Assembly: GCA_007135085.1 (NCBI GenBank)
Contig: SLJM01000278.1
Coordinates: 1 to 35,613 of the forward strand
Length of the DNA stretch: 35,613 bases
Source: Myxococcales bacterium
GTDB taxonomy: Bacteria > Myxococcota_A > Bradymonadia > Bradymonadales > Bradymonadaceae
Reading direction: 5' to 3'
A program made the translations under genes and the position numbers. Below the pieces are notes generated by a model. The model did no database searches and was not told the origin of the DNA. It saw nothing but the letters and a program-made list of their open reading frames with translations. Below, one piece after another: positions 26,017-34,249 of the stretch. Each line of letters opens with the position of its first letter. Positions within the stretch are counted from its first letter, which is position 1.

Positions 26017-27462
26017 TTACGATTTATCTTCGTCAGATTCTTCCGATTCTTCAGACTCATCAGACGTTTCGTCGTCGGCCGCCGAATCCTCTTCGGTCGG
26101 CTCTTCATCGGAACCATCGGCGGCCTCTTCTTCTTCCGCCGGCTCCTCTTCAGGCTCTTCCTCTTCGGGCCATTCCACGTCGGTGATCGTCGCCTCGTCG
26201 AGAAGATGGGACTTCGTTTTTTCGAGCAAAACCGTGGCGTTAGCCTGGCGCATGGCATCCTGGTTCTGGCCGACGAAGGCCATATATTGCTGGACCGGCA
26301 CGCCCATCCGTTCGGCCTGGCCTTCGAAGAAATTGAGGAGATCTTCCTCGTTGACCTCGATCTTTTCCTTTCGGGCGATCTCGACCAACAAGAATTCGGT
26401 CTTGATCTGACGGGTCACGTCTTCGGCCATCTGCTCTTTGAAGGCGCCGATATCGATGCCCAGCTCGTCGAGGTCGAGGCCTTGACCGCTCAACATCTGG
26501 AGACGCTGCTTGGCGGTGCGCTCCAATTGCTGGTCCAAAAATTGAGGGGGCAGCTCGAAATCGTGCTTTTCGAGCAGGCTGTTGATCATGGACTCTGTGG
26601 CGTGACGGCGGGCTTCTTCCTCGCGGGCCTCTTCCAGCTGTTTGCGGATATTTCCGCGAAGCTCCAACAGGGTCTCACCTTCGCCGGTCTTGAGCGCGAA
26701 ATCGTCGTCGATCTCGGGCAGGACTCGGCGCTCTACCTTTTTGACGTCGAGCTGAATGGGCACGTCCGTGCCGCGCAACTCCTCGACGGGAAAATCTTCG
26801 CCGAGCTCGATCTCCGACTCCACCGTGGCGTCCAGGTCGGCGCCCTCCAGAGCCTCGTCGATACCGGGCAGGGCCTGACCGCTGCCGATTTCGATCTCAA
26901 CGTCTTCGCCCTTCATCTGCTCCAGCTCGGGATGATCGCTGAGCGCTTTGAAGTCGACGGTGACGATATCGCCGCTGGCGATGACCTCCCGAGTGACCAC
27001 GGGCTGCTTGTCGGCGTGCTCCTGGCGCAGAGACTCAAGGTATTCGTCGATATCGTCGCCGCCGATCTCGACCTTCGGCTTTTCGACGTCCATTCCCAAA
27101 AAGCCGATGGGATCGATCTCGGGGCGAAGCTCGAGGTCGACGCTGAAGATCAGCTCCGCCTCCTCACCGGTGGGCACCTGCGTGACCTGAGGGGTGCCCA
27201 GGTAGAGCACGTTGTCCACATCATCGAGGAGCTCGTTGATATTGTCGTTGACGATCTCTTCGACGACGTCGCGGGTCACGGCCGCCCCGTAGCGCTGGCG
27301 CATCACCGGAAGGGGCACCTTCCCCTTTCGGAAACCCTTGAGGTTGACGTTCTTCGACAATTTTCGAAGGGCCTTGTTGATCCGCTTTTCAAAATCTTCT
27401 TGCGGCACCGTCACCGTGGCGGTTCTCGTCAATTCACCGGTTTCTTCAAGCTCATATGGCAT
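26017..27462 (-). CDS. tig: Trigger factor (ribosome-bound chaperone / PPIase)
   Basis: A 481-residue protein. The start at 27462 has a good GAGGAGA ribosome site. The ribosome-binding signature GFRKGKVP lies at residues 43-50 and is followed by the rest of the N-terminal domain. The FKBP-like PPIase domain covers about 160-245 (SGDIVTVDFKA, SGQALPGIDEALEGA) and the helical arms about 260-430 (LPPQFLDQQLERTAKQRL, VARKEKIEVNEEDL-like segments). After the arms comes an extra tail of about 50 residues made almost only of E, D and S, ending DEDKS. Trigger factor shields nascent chains at the ribosome exit. It sits first among the protein genes of the cluster, 55 bases behind a tRNA-Leu gene. Confidence 0.95.
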   Translation of the reverse strand: MPYELEETGELTRTATVTVPQEDFEKRINKALRKLSKNVNLKGFRKGKVPLPVMRQRYGAAVTRDVVEEIVNDNINELLDDVDNVLYLGTPQVTQVPTGEEAELIFSVDLELRPEIDPIGFLGMDVEKPKVEIGGDDIDEYLESLRQEHADKQPVVTREVIASGDIVTVDFKALSDHPELEQMKGEDVEIEIGSGQALPGIDEALEGADLDATVESEIELGEDFPVEELRGTDVPIQLDVKKVERRVLPEIDDDFALKTGEGETLLELRGNIRKQLEEAREEEARRHATESMINSLLEKHDFELPPQFLDQQLERTAKQRLQMLSGQGLDLDELGIDIGAFKEQMAEDVTRQIKTEFLLVEIARKEKIEVNEEDLLNFFEGQAERMGVPVQQYMAFVGQNQDAMRQANATVLLEKTKSHLLDEATITDVEWPEEEEPEEEPAEEEEAADGSDEEPTEEDSAADDETSDESEESEESDEDKS

Positions 27463-27517
27463 CTATCAATTCTCCTCATCAAGTCGACATAAGGGACGGT
27501 TCAAATAGGTCTGGCGA

Positions 27518-27601
<84 letters not shown>

Positions 27602-27609
27602 CCACTGCT

Positions 27610-27638
27610 TCGATAGCCTCTGCACGCTCGCAGAGCAA
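27610..27638 (-). promoter_or_regulatory. Candidate promoter of tRNA-Leu (and perhaps tig)
   Basis: On the minus strand TTGCTC (27638-27633) and TATCGA (27615-27610) are 17 bases apart, and the -10 box ends 8 bases before the tRNA 5' end. Each box matches the sigma-70 consensus at only three of six positions; the spacing and location support the call. Confidence 0.4.
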
Positions 27639-27646
27639 GGGAAAAC

Positions 27647-28112
27647 GGGTGGTGGGTGGTGGGTAGTGGGTGGTGGGAAAGGCAACGGCGGAACGGCAAC
27701 GGCCACGGCGGAACGGCGGGACGACACAGAAAAGGCGGAAAGGCAACGGCGGAGCGGCAACGGCGGGACGACAAAGGCGATACTGCACTGCGGACGGCGG
27801 AACGACAGGGCAACACGGCGGCTTTGGGCTGGGAATCGCGACGGTCTTGGTCTTGGCGATCCGTTACTGTGACGAAGGAGTAACATTGATTGATCCCCTG
27901 TTGCATTGGAGATGACAGGCCAGCCATTATATTTACCTTGAGCTGTTGTCGCGCAGTATTGCCGTTGCCGTACCGAAGTTGTTGTGTAGTTCCGCCGTTA
28001 GCAGTGCATTACCGCCGTTAGCAGTTGCCGTACCGCCGTTGCCCTGTCGCACCGCCGTTAGCAGTGCAGTTGCAGTACCGCCGTTCCCACTACCCACCAC
28101 CCACCACCCACC
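27647..28112. repeat. Low-complexity intergenic island bounded by a perfect 24-bp inverted repeat
   Basis: The island's ends are a G-rich run GGGTGGTGGGTGGTGGGTAG... at 27647-27670 and its exact reverse complement at 28086-28109. Inside, the left part (to about 27830) repeats short units such as CGGCGGAACGGCAACGG, and the right part (from about 27960) repeats the complementary kind, CCGCCGTTAGCAGTGCA and TACCGCCGTTGCC, so the whole is a degenerate inverted structure. A centre of about 130 bases is not repetitive. The left end, on the plus strand, and the right end, on the minus strand, each have at least four G-triplets at short spacing, as in G-quadruplexes. No protein-coding gene fits; the ORFs in it are repeat artefacts. 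Confidence 0.8.
27906..27933 (+). promoter_or_regulatory. Candidate promoter of the response regulator operon
   Basis: In the non-repetitive centre of the island, TTGGAG (27906-27911) and TATATT (27928-27933) are 16 bases apart. The -10 box is good, the -35 box weak. If used, the transcript would carry about 170 bases of repeat as its 5' leader. Confidence 0.35.
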
Positions 28113-28799
28113 GTGATCCTAATCATTGAAGACGAAGCGGACCTCGTAAAAAATCTGGAGTATAATCTTCAGAACGAGGGTTATGAGACCCGTGCCGCGC
28201 TCACCGGCCAGGCCGCGCTCGACATCCTCGGCGAGGGGATTATCCCTGATCTGGTGATCCTGGACCGAATGCTGCCGGACCTGTCGGGCATCGAATTATG
28301 CCGTCATATTCGAAATGAGGCCGCTACCTGCAAGGTACCGGTGCTGATGCTCACCGCTCGTGGCGAGGAGATGGACAGGATCACTGGGCTGGAAGCTGGG
28401 GCCGATGATTACGTCGTCAAGCCCTTTAGTGTGCGCGAGCTCAAATTGCGCATCCGCGCTATCCTGCGCCGTAGCGACGATGATGGAGACTTGGAATTTG
28501 GAAATCCCGTTAAATTTGGACCGCTTACCATAGATATCCCGGGACACCATCTGCTCATCGGCGAGGAACCGGCCGGTCTGACGGCCCTCGAGTTTCGTCT
28601 GTTCAAGATCCTCTTTCTCCGTCGCGGCCAGGTCCAGTCGCGAAAAGATCTATTGCGCGATGTCTGGGATATCGAAGCCGAGGTGGTCACCCGCACGGTG
28701 GACACTCATGTGAAGCGATTGCGCAAGAAACTCGGTGATTGCGACCACTATATCGAGACCGTCCGCGGCGTGGGCTACCGTTTTGCTTCCCGGCCCTGA
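28113..28799 (+). CDS. PhoB/OmpR-type response regulator
   Basis: A 228-residue protein. The receiver domain starts at once with ILIIEDEADLV; Asp51 (VILDRMLPD) is the phosphate acceptor, with Glu6/Asp7, Thr81 and Lys103 (DDYVVKPFS) completing the site. The C-terminal winged helix (about 130-228) has EFRLFKILFLRRGQVQSRKDLL and RTVDTHVKRLRKKLG, then IETVRGVGYRF, typical of OmpR/PhoB. The start is a GTG, because the receiver domain needs this point and no other start codon is in frame upstream before a stop at 28059. The bases before it are CACCC repeats with no Shine-Dalgarno sequence. The kinase gene follows by 19 bases. No phosphate-transport genes are nearby, so PhoB itself is not claimed. 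Confidence 0.93.
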   Translation: MILIIEDEADLVKNLEYNLQNEGYETRAALTGQAALDILGEGIIPDLVILDRMLPDLSGIELCRHIRNEAATCKVPVLMLTARGEEMDRITGLEAGADDYVVKPFSVRELKLRIRAILRRSDDDGDLEFGNPVKFGPLTIDIPGHHLLIGEEPAGLTALEFRLFKILFLRRGQVQSRKDLLRDVWDIEAEVVTRTVDTHVKRLRKKLGDCDHYIETVRGVGYRFASRP

Positions 28800-28818
28800 C
28801 GCGTTGTAGGCGAGGGCT

Positions 28819-30513
28819 ATGTTTTTTTCTTTTCGAGCAAAACTATTTGCGATCTCCGTGGCCCTGTTGGCTGTATTTATGGTCATCACCGGGTTGTACG
28901 TACACGAGACGCTGCGCGGTTGGACGGAGTCGCGGATCGAGCACAATCTGCAGGAGCAGGCCGAGCTCTACGTGGATCTGATGGAGTTGTCGGAGCCCCC
29001 GTTCAGCGACGAGTTCATCGAAGTGTTGGGGGACCGGGAGAATCCGAGGATTACCCTTATCGACGCCGACGGGGTGGTGGTCCTCGACACCTACGTGAAA
29101 GAGGGTGGCGTCGACGCCCTGGATAATCATGCCGATCGGCCCGAGGTTCAGGCCGCAGTGGCCGAGGGATATGGGCTGGCCAGGCGGTATAGTATGTCCG
29201 TGAACCGGGATATGCTCTACGTGGCTTCGTCGCCGGCCGATTCCAACGCCGTGGTTCGCCTGGCCGCACCATTGAGCGACGTCGACGAAGCGCTGGCACA
29301 TCTTCGGTTCTTATTATTGGTGGCCGGTATATTCGGGCTCTTCGCGGCGATCTTGATGAGCAGTCTGGCCAGCAAGTTGATGTCGCGCACCTTGCAGGAC
29401 CTGCTCCATCGGGCCAGGCTCCGGGAAAGACCAGAGATGGAGCGCTCTAGCGAAGGCCACGGGTCGCTGCGCGATCTAACCAGGACTCTCGAGAAGACCC
29501 TGGAGTTGCTGGCCGACGAACGGGACAGATTTCGCGCCGTCGTCGACGGGATGAGCGATGGTCTGGTGGCCACCGATGAAGAGCTGCGGGTGACGCTGAG
29601 CAACCGCAATATGGCGGGTCTCATCGAGGTCGACGCCGAATTGGAGGGGATGTCGATGGAGGAGCTCATCCCCGCCGAGATCGTCGAGCGCCTGGTGGCC
29701 GCACCGGCGGAAGGCGTCGAATTCGACCTGGACGGCCAGAAGCCGCGGCGGGTCCACGTGCGCGCTACACCTCGATCGGAGTCGGGAGGTTTTATCTTCG
29801 TCTTCCACGACGTCACCGCCCTTCGCCAACTCCAGACGATTCGCCGCGATTTTGTGGCCAATATTTCCCACGAATTGCGCACCCCCGTGGCGGTGATTCA
29901 GGCCAACGCCGAGACCCTTCTCGACGGCGCTCTGCAGGCCCCCGAGCATGCGCGGTCCTTTACGGAGGGGATCGAGCGAAATAGCCGGCGCCTGGCTCGG
30001 CTGGTCGACGAGCTGCTCGAGCTGTCTCGGATCGAGGCCGGGGAACGCCACTTCGACCTTCAGCCCATTAAATTGGCCCAACTGGTCGACCGGGTGCTCT
30101 CGGACGCCCCTCAATTCGACGAGGCCCAGGTTGCGCTCAGTCAGTCGGTCGACCGAGATATCGAGGTGGTCGCCGATCTGGATGCCCTGGAACAGGTGTT
30201 GGTCAATCTATTGCACAACGCCCGAAAATACGGCGCCGCCGACGGCGGCTGTGTCGAGGTAAGTGCGCGCTGCGAAGATGACCAGATCGTCGTCGAGGTC
30301 CGCGACGACGGCCCGGGCATCGCCGAAGAACACCGCCAGCGCGTCTTCGAACGCTTCTACCGCGTCGACGAATCCCGGGCCGCCCACCGAAGCGGTGTGG
30401 GCCTGGGGCTGTCCATCGTCAAACACCTGGTCACCTCCATGGGGGGCGCCGTGGGCTATCGACCCGCCGAGGGCGGCGGATCTGTGTTCTGGTTTCGACT
30501 CAACCGTGGTTAG
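28819..30513 (+). CDS. PhoR-like sensor histidine kinase
   Basis: A 564-residue protein with GCGAGGG before the start. Two membrane segments (about 7-28 and 158-180) bracket a periplasmic domain of about 130 residues (LIDADGVVVLDTYVKEGGVDAL), a PhoR/CACHE-like sensor. A HAMP-like helix and a PAS domain (about 235-335; RAVVDGMSDGLVATDEELRV) follow. The HisKA H-box is FVANISHELRTP with His351, and the ATPase domain has the N-box NLLHNARKYG, G1 DDGPGI, F-box FERFYR and G2 GVGLGLSIVKHL. It autophosphorylates on His351 and passes phosphate to the regulator encoded 19 bases upstream. The signal is unknown. It resembles PhoR in layout, but that does not prove a phosphate role. Confidence 0.93.
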   Translation: MFFSFRAKLFAISVALLAVFMVITGLYVHETLRGWTESRIEHNLQEQAELYVDLMELSEPPFSDEFIEVLGDRENPRITLIDADGVVVLDTYVKEGGVDALDNHADRPEVQAAVAEGYGLARRYSMSVNRDMLYVASSPADSNAVVRLAAPLSDVDEALAHLRFLLLVAGIFGLFAAILMSSLASKLMSRTLQDLLHRARLRERPEMERSSEGHGSLRDLTRTLEKTLELLADERDRFRAVVDGMSDGLVATDEELRVTLSNRNMAGLIEVDAELEGMSMEELIPAEIVERLVAAPAEGVEFDLDGQKPRRVHVRATPRSESGGFIFVFHDVTALRQLQTIRRDFVANISHELRTPVAVIQANAETLLDGALQAPEHARSFTEGIERNSRRLARLVDELLELSRIEAGERHFDLQPIKLAQLVDRVLSDAPQFDEAQVALSQSVDRDIEVVADLDALEQVLVNLLHNARKYGAADGGCVEVSARCEDDQIVVEVRDDGPGIAEEHRQRVFERFYRVDESRAAHRSGVGLGLSIVKHLVTSMGGAVGYRPAEGGGSVFWFRLNRG

Positions 30514-30554
30514 CAAGCAGAGCCGGGGGCAAACCTCATCTCTCGACAATCATT

Positions 30555-30570
30555 CCTTAGATCGCTAAGG
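30555..30570. other. Short perfect hairpin between the kinase and lipoprotein genes
   Basis: CCTTAG-ATCG-CTAAGG is a perfect 6-bp stem with a 4-base loop, 42 bases after the kinase stop and 57 before the lipoprotein start. It has no U-tract, so it is more likely an operator or mRNA feature than a terminator. Confidence 0.35.
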
Positions 30571-30626
30571 TCTGCGCCATATCATCTCTTGAGCTGGCGC
30601 TGAATCTCATCGAGTAGGAGTGACAA

Positions 30627-33356
30627 ATGATCGCGAGACCGGAAATAAAACTGCTGAAAAGTCGATGGGTTGCACTATTTGCCCTCCTTGTTGTGACCAG
30701 TCTCTTCGCGGCCTGCGGGTCTGAGGACACCGGCGATGGGGAATATTATTATCTGGCCGGCACCGTCGAGGGGCTTCAGGGCGAGGGGCTGATCCTTCAG
30801 AATAATGGGGACCACGACCTGAGCGTCGACGAGGACGGCGAGTTCTGGTTCGACGTCACCTTTCCCGACGGCCACGAATATAATGTGACCGTCCTGGCCG
30901 TGCCGGCCCAGCAAAATTGCCATGTCAATAACGGCTCCGGTGTCATCGACGGGGCCAACGTGGTGGACCTCGACGTTCAGTGCAGCGAGGCCTCCTCCAA
31001 TGATCCGGCCCATTTCTCGGTGTCCATCGACGCCGGCCAGAGCACGCTCAATGTGCAGGACGGCGATCTGGTGACCATCGTGGCCACCATCGAAAATACG
31101 GGGGATCGCTCCGACGTTCAGGACGTCACCCTCCGGGTCGACGGCGAGCTGGCCGATACCCACTCCAACGTCGATCTGTCGGGCGGACAGAGCGAGACCG
31201 TGACCCTGGAATGGCAGTCCGAACCGGGTGAATTTGGCACCTACAACGCCGTCGTAGCCAGCGGCGACGCCAGCGATTCGGCCACCATCAACGTCGGCCC
31301 CGAGTCGGGCTCGCCATATTTTCGACTCCTGGTCAACGAGGACGTCAGCGATCTGGACGTCATCGAAGGCGAAGCGGTCAGGGTGCGCACCACGGTCCAC
31401 AATATCGGCGACGTTCAGGGCGAACAGGACGTCACCTTGTCCATGGATGGTCAGGTGGTGGCCACCCGCACGGTCGACCTGGTCGCCGGCAATACGGATT
31501 CCTTTTTTCTGGAGTGGTTTACCGGCGACGGCGATGCCGGAAGTTATACCGCCCAGGTGGCCACCGCTGACGACAGCGTGACCATGGACGTCAACGTCGA
31601 GATCCCGCCGGATCCGCCCTTCTTCGAGGTCGCCATCGACACTGACACAAGCGTGGTGGCCGTCGAGGTAGAAGAGACTCTCTTCATCGACGTCTTCGTC
31701 GAAAATACGGGGGAGGTCACGGATACCCAGGATCTGGTGCTCACCATCGGCGACGATATCGAGCTCGTCGAGAGTGACTTGACCCTTGGCGAGTCGGAGA
31801 GCCAGACCGTGACCTTCGAGTGGGAGACCACCGCTGCAGATATTGGAAATCACCAGGCTCATGTCTCGAGCAACGACACCAGCGACTCCGTGCCGGTCGT
31901 GGTCTATCCCTTGCCGGGAACGGCATTTTTTGATGTCGCTATCGATGATGAGGACAGCGATCTGGTCGTCGAACACGGAGAGCCGGTGACCGTGGTGGTG
32001 GACATCGAAAACCTCGGTGATACGGCGGATACGCAGAACCTGGTCCTGGAGATCGACGGCGTCGAAGAAGACAGCGTCACCGACGTCGAGATCGAAGGCG
32101 GCGAAACCTCGACGGCCACCCTTGAGTGGCAGACCGAAGAGGGCGACGCTGGCTTTTATACGGCCACCGTCTACAGCGACGATTCCAGCGCTTCGGCGAC
32201 GATCACCGTCATCGACCCCAACGTCATCTCCGTGACCGGCCACGTCATCGACGCCCAGGGCCTGGAAAGCCTGGAGGGCGTAGAGGTGGTACTCATCGAC
32301 GTCGACACCGGTGAAGAGGCGGCGTCCACCACATTAGACGCCGACGGCTTCTACTGGGTCGAAGTCCAGGAGCCCGGTGACTACCAGCTGATCTTGAGCG
32401 CCCCGGGTCTCGAGCCCAATTATGAGGTCGCCCAGGTGGCCGACGGCAATGAGATCATCTTGAGCCTCCAGCCGGGCCCGGCACTTCAAGATATGACCAT
32501 CGACTGGAAGCGCGCCACCGACCTGGTCTTCCAGGGCGGGGTCTTCGATCTCCAGCATGAGCCGGGGCAGCAGGGCAGCGTCTCCTTTAACGTCCCCGGG
32601 TGCACGGAGCAGCCCAACGGCACCTGGGAGTCCGACGGCGGCGACGGCGGCGCCACCTTCGATCCCGAAGAGCGCTGCTTCCAGATAAAAGACGTGGCCA
32701 TCGATCTCCTCACGGGTGCGCTGGACCTGGACGTCGACGATATCGACTTTCCCAATGTCGTCATCGAGCCCGGCGGCGACGGCGGCGGCGGTGACTTTGA
32801 TTTCGATTTTGACCTGATTATGGTCGAAGAGCTCGAGCTGCACTGGCATTTCGATGCCATCGCCGGCGTCGTGGACTTCACCGACGGCTCGATGAATATC
32901 GACCTCGAGCTTCGTATCCTACTCGGCGGGACGGCCAGCGCCATGGGCGGATTTTTCGGCGAAGACGTTGATTTTGGCGCCCGTGCTGGAGAGATGGATT
33001 GCCAGCTCACCGGTGCCTGGGGAGGCGATATCGAAGAGCCTCAGCCGGACACCGATGGTGTCCAGGTCGGTGACTACCTACACGATCCGATTCAGATGCA
33101 GTTGACCACCGGACCCACGGGCCCGCTTGGCGCTGAGGGCACGCTCTTCGATGCCGCTACCCGTACCTGGGTGGTGGCCGACAACGCCATGACCATCGGC
33201 GCCATGTCCGAGGATTCCAACCCGGGCGGGTCGGCCTGTGGTGAAATCGACATTATGGGTATGGTCGAAGATATCACCCCGGAAATCAACGGATTGCTCG
33301 GCCTTCCCGGCAGCGGCGGCTCTTTCCTCGGCGAGTTTGAAGTGCTTATGCCCTGA
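30627..33356 (+). CDS. Lipoprotein with four CARDB-like repeats
   Basis: A 909-residue protein with TAGGAG before the ATG. A signal peptide ends in a lipobox LFAAC with Cys30 as the lipidation site. Residues about 35-120 form a beta-rich domain (YYYLAGTVEGLQGEGLILQN) with a cysteine pair. Then come four repeats of about 100 residues (126-225, 228-325, 328-428, 431-530), each with the pattern FxVxID...V..GD.V.V...IENTGD..D.QDV.L..DG, then TVTLEWQ...GxY.A.V.S.DxSxS, as in CARDB adhesion domains. A carboxypeptidase-regulatory-like domain (about 535-620) and a Gly/Asp-rich C-terminal region (GGDGGGGDFDFDFDL) follow. It is acidic throughout and probably surface-exposed or periplasmic; binding partner unknown. 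Confidence 0.82.
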   Translation: MIARPEIKLLKSRWVALFALLVVTSLFAACGSEDTGDGEYYYLAGTVEGLQGEGLILQNNGDHDLSVDEDGEFWFDVTFPDGHEYNVTVLAVPAQQNCHVNNGSGVIDGANVVDLDVQCSEASSNDPAHFSVSIDAGQSTLNVQDGDLVTIVATIENTGDRSDVQDVTLRVDGELADTHSNVDLSGGQSETVTLEWQSEPGEFGTYNAVVASGDASDSATINVGPESGSPYFRLLVNEDVSDLDVIEGEAVRVRTTVHNIGDVQGEQDVTLSMDGQVVATRTVDLVAGNTDSFFLEWFTGDGDAGSYTAQVATADDSVTMDVNVEIPPDPPFFEVAIDTDTSVVAVEVEETLFIDVFVENTGEVTDTQDLVLTIGDDIELVESDLTLGESESQTVTFEWETTAADIGNHQAHVSSNDTSDSVPVVVYPLPGTAFFDVAIDDEDSDLVVEHGEPVTVVVDIENLGDTADTQNLVLEIDGVEEDSVTDVEIEGGETSTATLEWQTEEGDAGFYTATVYSDDSSASATITVIDPNVISVTGHVIDAQGLESLEGVEVVLIDVDTGEEAASTTLDADGFYWVEVQEPGDYQLILSAPGLEPNYEVAQVADGNEIILSLQPGPALQDMTIDWKRATDLVFQGGVFDLQHEPGQQGSVSFNVPGCTEQPNGTWESDGGDGGATFDPEERCFQIKDVAIDLLTGALDLDVDDIDFPNVVIEPGGDGGGGDFDFDFDLIMVEELELHWHFDAIAGVVDFTDGSMNIDLELRILLGGTASAMGGFFGEDVDFGARAGEMDCQLTGAWGGDIEEPQPDTDGVQVGDYLHDPIQMQLTTGPTGPLGAEGTLFDAATRTWVVADNAMTIGAMSEDSNPGGSACGEIDIMGMVEDITPEINGLLGLPGSGGSFLGEFEVLMP

Positions 33357-33686
33357 TCGATGGGAGGTATACGTGGTTTCGAGACCGGGTCGTCGCAACT
33401 CTGTGATGGCTCGGTCTCGCACTATCAGCACCCCTTAAATCGCAGTCCGCGCCGCCCTTTAAGGCGTCCCAAATAACGATGGTGGGAAAAGCCCGACCGT
33501 TGATATCGAATCTCCGAAGTCTCGGATATGCGTTATGTCGCGGCAGCGCCGTGAATAGCTTTCCTCCCGAACGAAGGCGCTCCGGATAGATGGGTTGACT
33601 GTCATCGGGACGGTTTGAGCCGAAGACCGGAGCAGAACCGGCGGCGGGCACCTCGCTCGCCATCAGACAAGACGGGAGGTATCCCC
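33357..33686. other. Intergenic region of 330 bases with inverted repeat and possible small ORF
   Basis: Between the lipoprotein and the SnoaL-like gene. An 8-bp perfect inverted repeat, CGAGACCG (33380-33387) and CGGTCTCG (33412-33419), could form a hairpin after the lipoprotein gene, but no U-tract follows. A smaller hairpin CGCC-CTTTAA-GGCG lies about 33460. A short ORF at 33373 overlaps the first repeat. The rest shows no gene that I recognise. Confidence 0.5.
33373..33438 (+). CDS. Possible 21-residue small ORF with good ribosome site
   Basis: A GTG at 33373 is preceded by GGGAGG at 33362-33367 (spacing 5) and reads 21 codons (VSRPGRRNSVMARSRTISTP, arginine-rich) to TAA. GGGAGGTAT before it also occurs before the SnoaL-like gene. 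The peptide has no known family and the inverted repeat lies in it, so the ORF may be fortuitous. Confidence 0.25.
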   Translation: MVSRPGRRNSVMARSRTISTP

Positions 33687-34151
33687 ATGGTCAGCAAAAA
33701 TATCGAAAACAATATTCGCCAGGCCGCCAAAATAATGACCACCGGCGATTTCTCCAGCTACGACCAGATTATGGCCGAAGACGCCACGTATCGAACCGGG
33801 CTGGGAGACAAATTCCAGGGGCTGGAAGATCTAAAAAAACTTCGGGAATTATACGCCGATGCATTTGATGACTTTACGATCGAACCCCAGCATATCTTTG
33901 GCGAGGGCAATAGAGCGGTGGTCATCTACAAGCAAAGCGGCACCCACGTCGGTGAGTTTATGGGCATCGAAGCGAGCCACAATCGGTGGGAGCAGCTCGG
34001 CTGCAATATCGTTACCCTCGATGACGACGGAAAATTAGTCGATGTCTTTGATATCTTCGATAACCTCGAATTATTGAAACAGCTCGACGCCGTGCCGAAG
34101 GAGATGAGCGAACTCGTCGGCGGCGTGACCGGAACCCGGCCGGGAGCCTGA
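33687..34151 (+). CDS. SnoaL/NTF2-like small protein
   Basis: A 154-residue protein. The ATG at 33687 is chosen since GGGAGG lies 7-8 bases upstream; the frame continues upstream but is Arg/Pro-rich and not protein-like. The segment FQGLEDLKKLRELYADAFDDFTIEPQHIFGEG, then VVIYKQSGTHVGEFMGIEAS and the beta strands after it are typical of the SnoaL-like polyketide cyclase/ester-cyclase type of the NTF2 fold. Members bind small hydrophobic ligands; some are cyclases, most have unknown roles. No biosynthetic gene is adjacent, so no enzyme function is claimed. It is convergent with the pseudokinase gene. Confidence 0.8.
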   Translation: MVSKNIENNIRQAAKIMTTGDFSSYDQIMAEDATYRTGLGDKFQGLEDLKKLRELYADAFDDFTIEPQHIFGEGNRAVVIYKQSGTHVGEFMGIEASHNRWEQLGCNIVTLDDDGKLVDVFDIFDNLELLKQLDAVPKEMSELVGGVTGTRPGA

Positions 34152-34165
34152 TACCCTGTCGCCAC

Positions 34166-34216
34166 AAAAAGGGCCCGACAAGCGCTTGCCCAGCAGGCCG
34201 AGCGCCTGTCGAGCCC
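34166..34216 (-). terminator. Candidate terminator between convergent genes
   Basis: A long imperfect inverted repeat (34171-34185 with 34202-34216, 13 of 15 pairs, GGGCCCGACA/TGTCGAGCCC core) is flanked on its left by five A. On the minus strand this gives a hairpin followed by five U, placed to end the kinase-like transcript. The plus-strand gene could use the hairpin too, without a good U-tract. Confidence 0.6.
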
Positions 34217-34249
34217 GGATCGACGCGAGGTCGGACCAAAAAGCCCGGT

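Noticed and set aside
25624-27492. 622-codon open frame on the plus strand opposite clpP and tig
   Set aside because: It lies fully antisense to two certain genes; its composition (hydrophobic runs, no family motifs) is what GC-rich codon use produces on the other strand.
27647-28112. Possible CRISPR array
   Set aside because: Repeats are short, degenerate, unevenly spaced and without unique spacers, and no cas gene is near.
28113-30513. Naming the two-component pair phoB and phoR
   Set aside because: The domain layout fits, but no phosphate uptake gene or Pho box is in view, so the names would claim too much.
30675-32243. 522-codon open frame opposite the CARDB-like lipoprotein
   Set aside because: The sense gene has a ribosome site, lipobox and repeats; the antisense frame mirrors its repeats.
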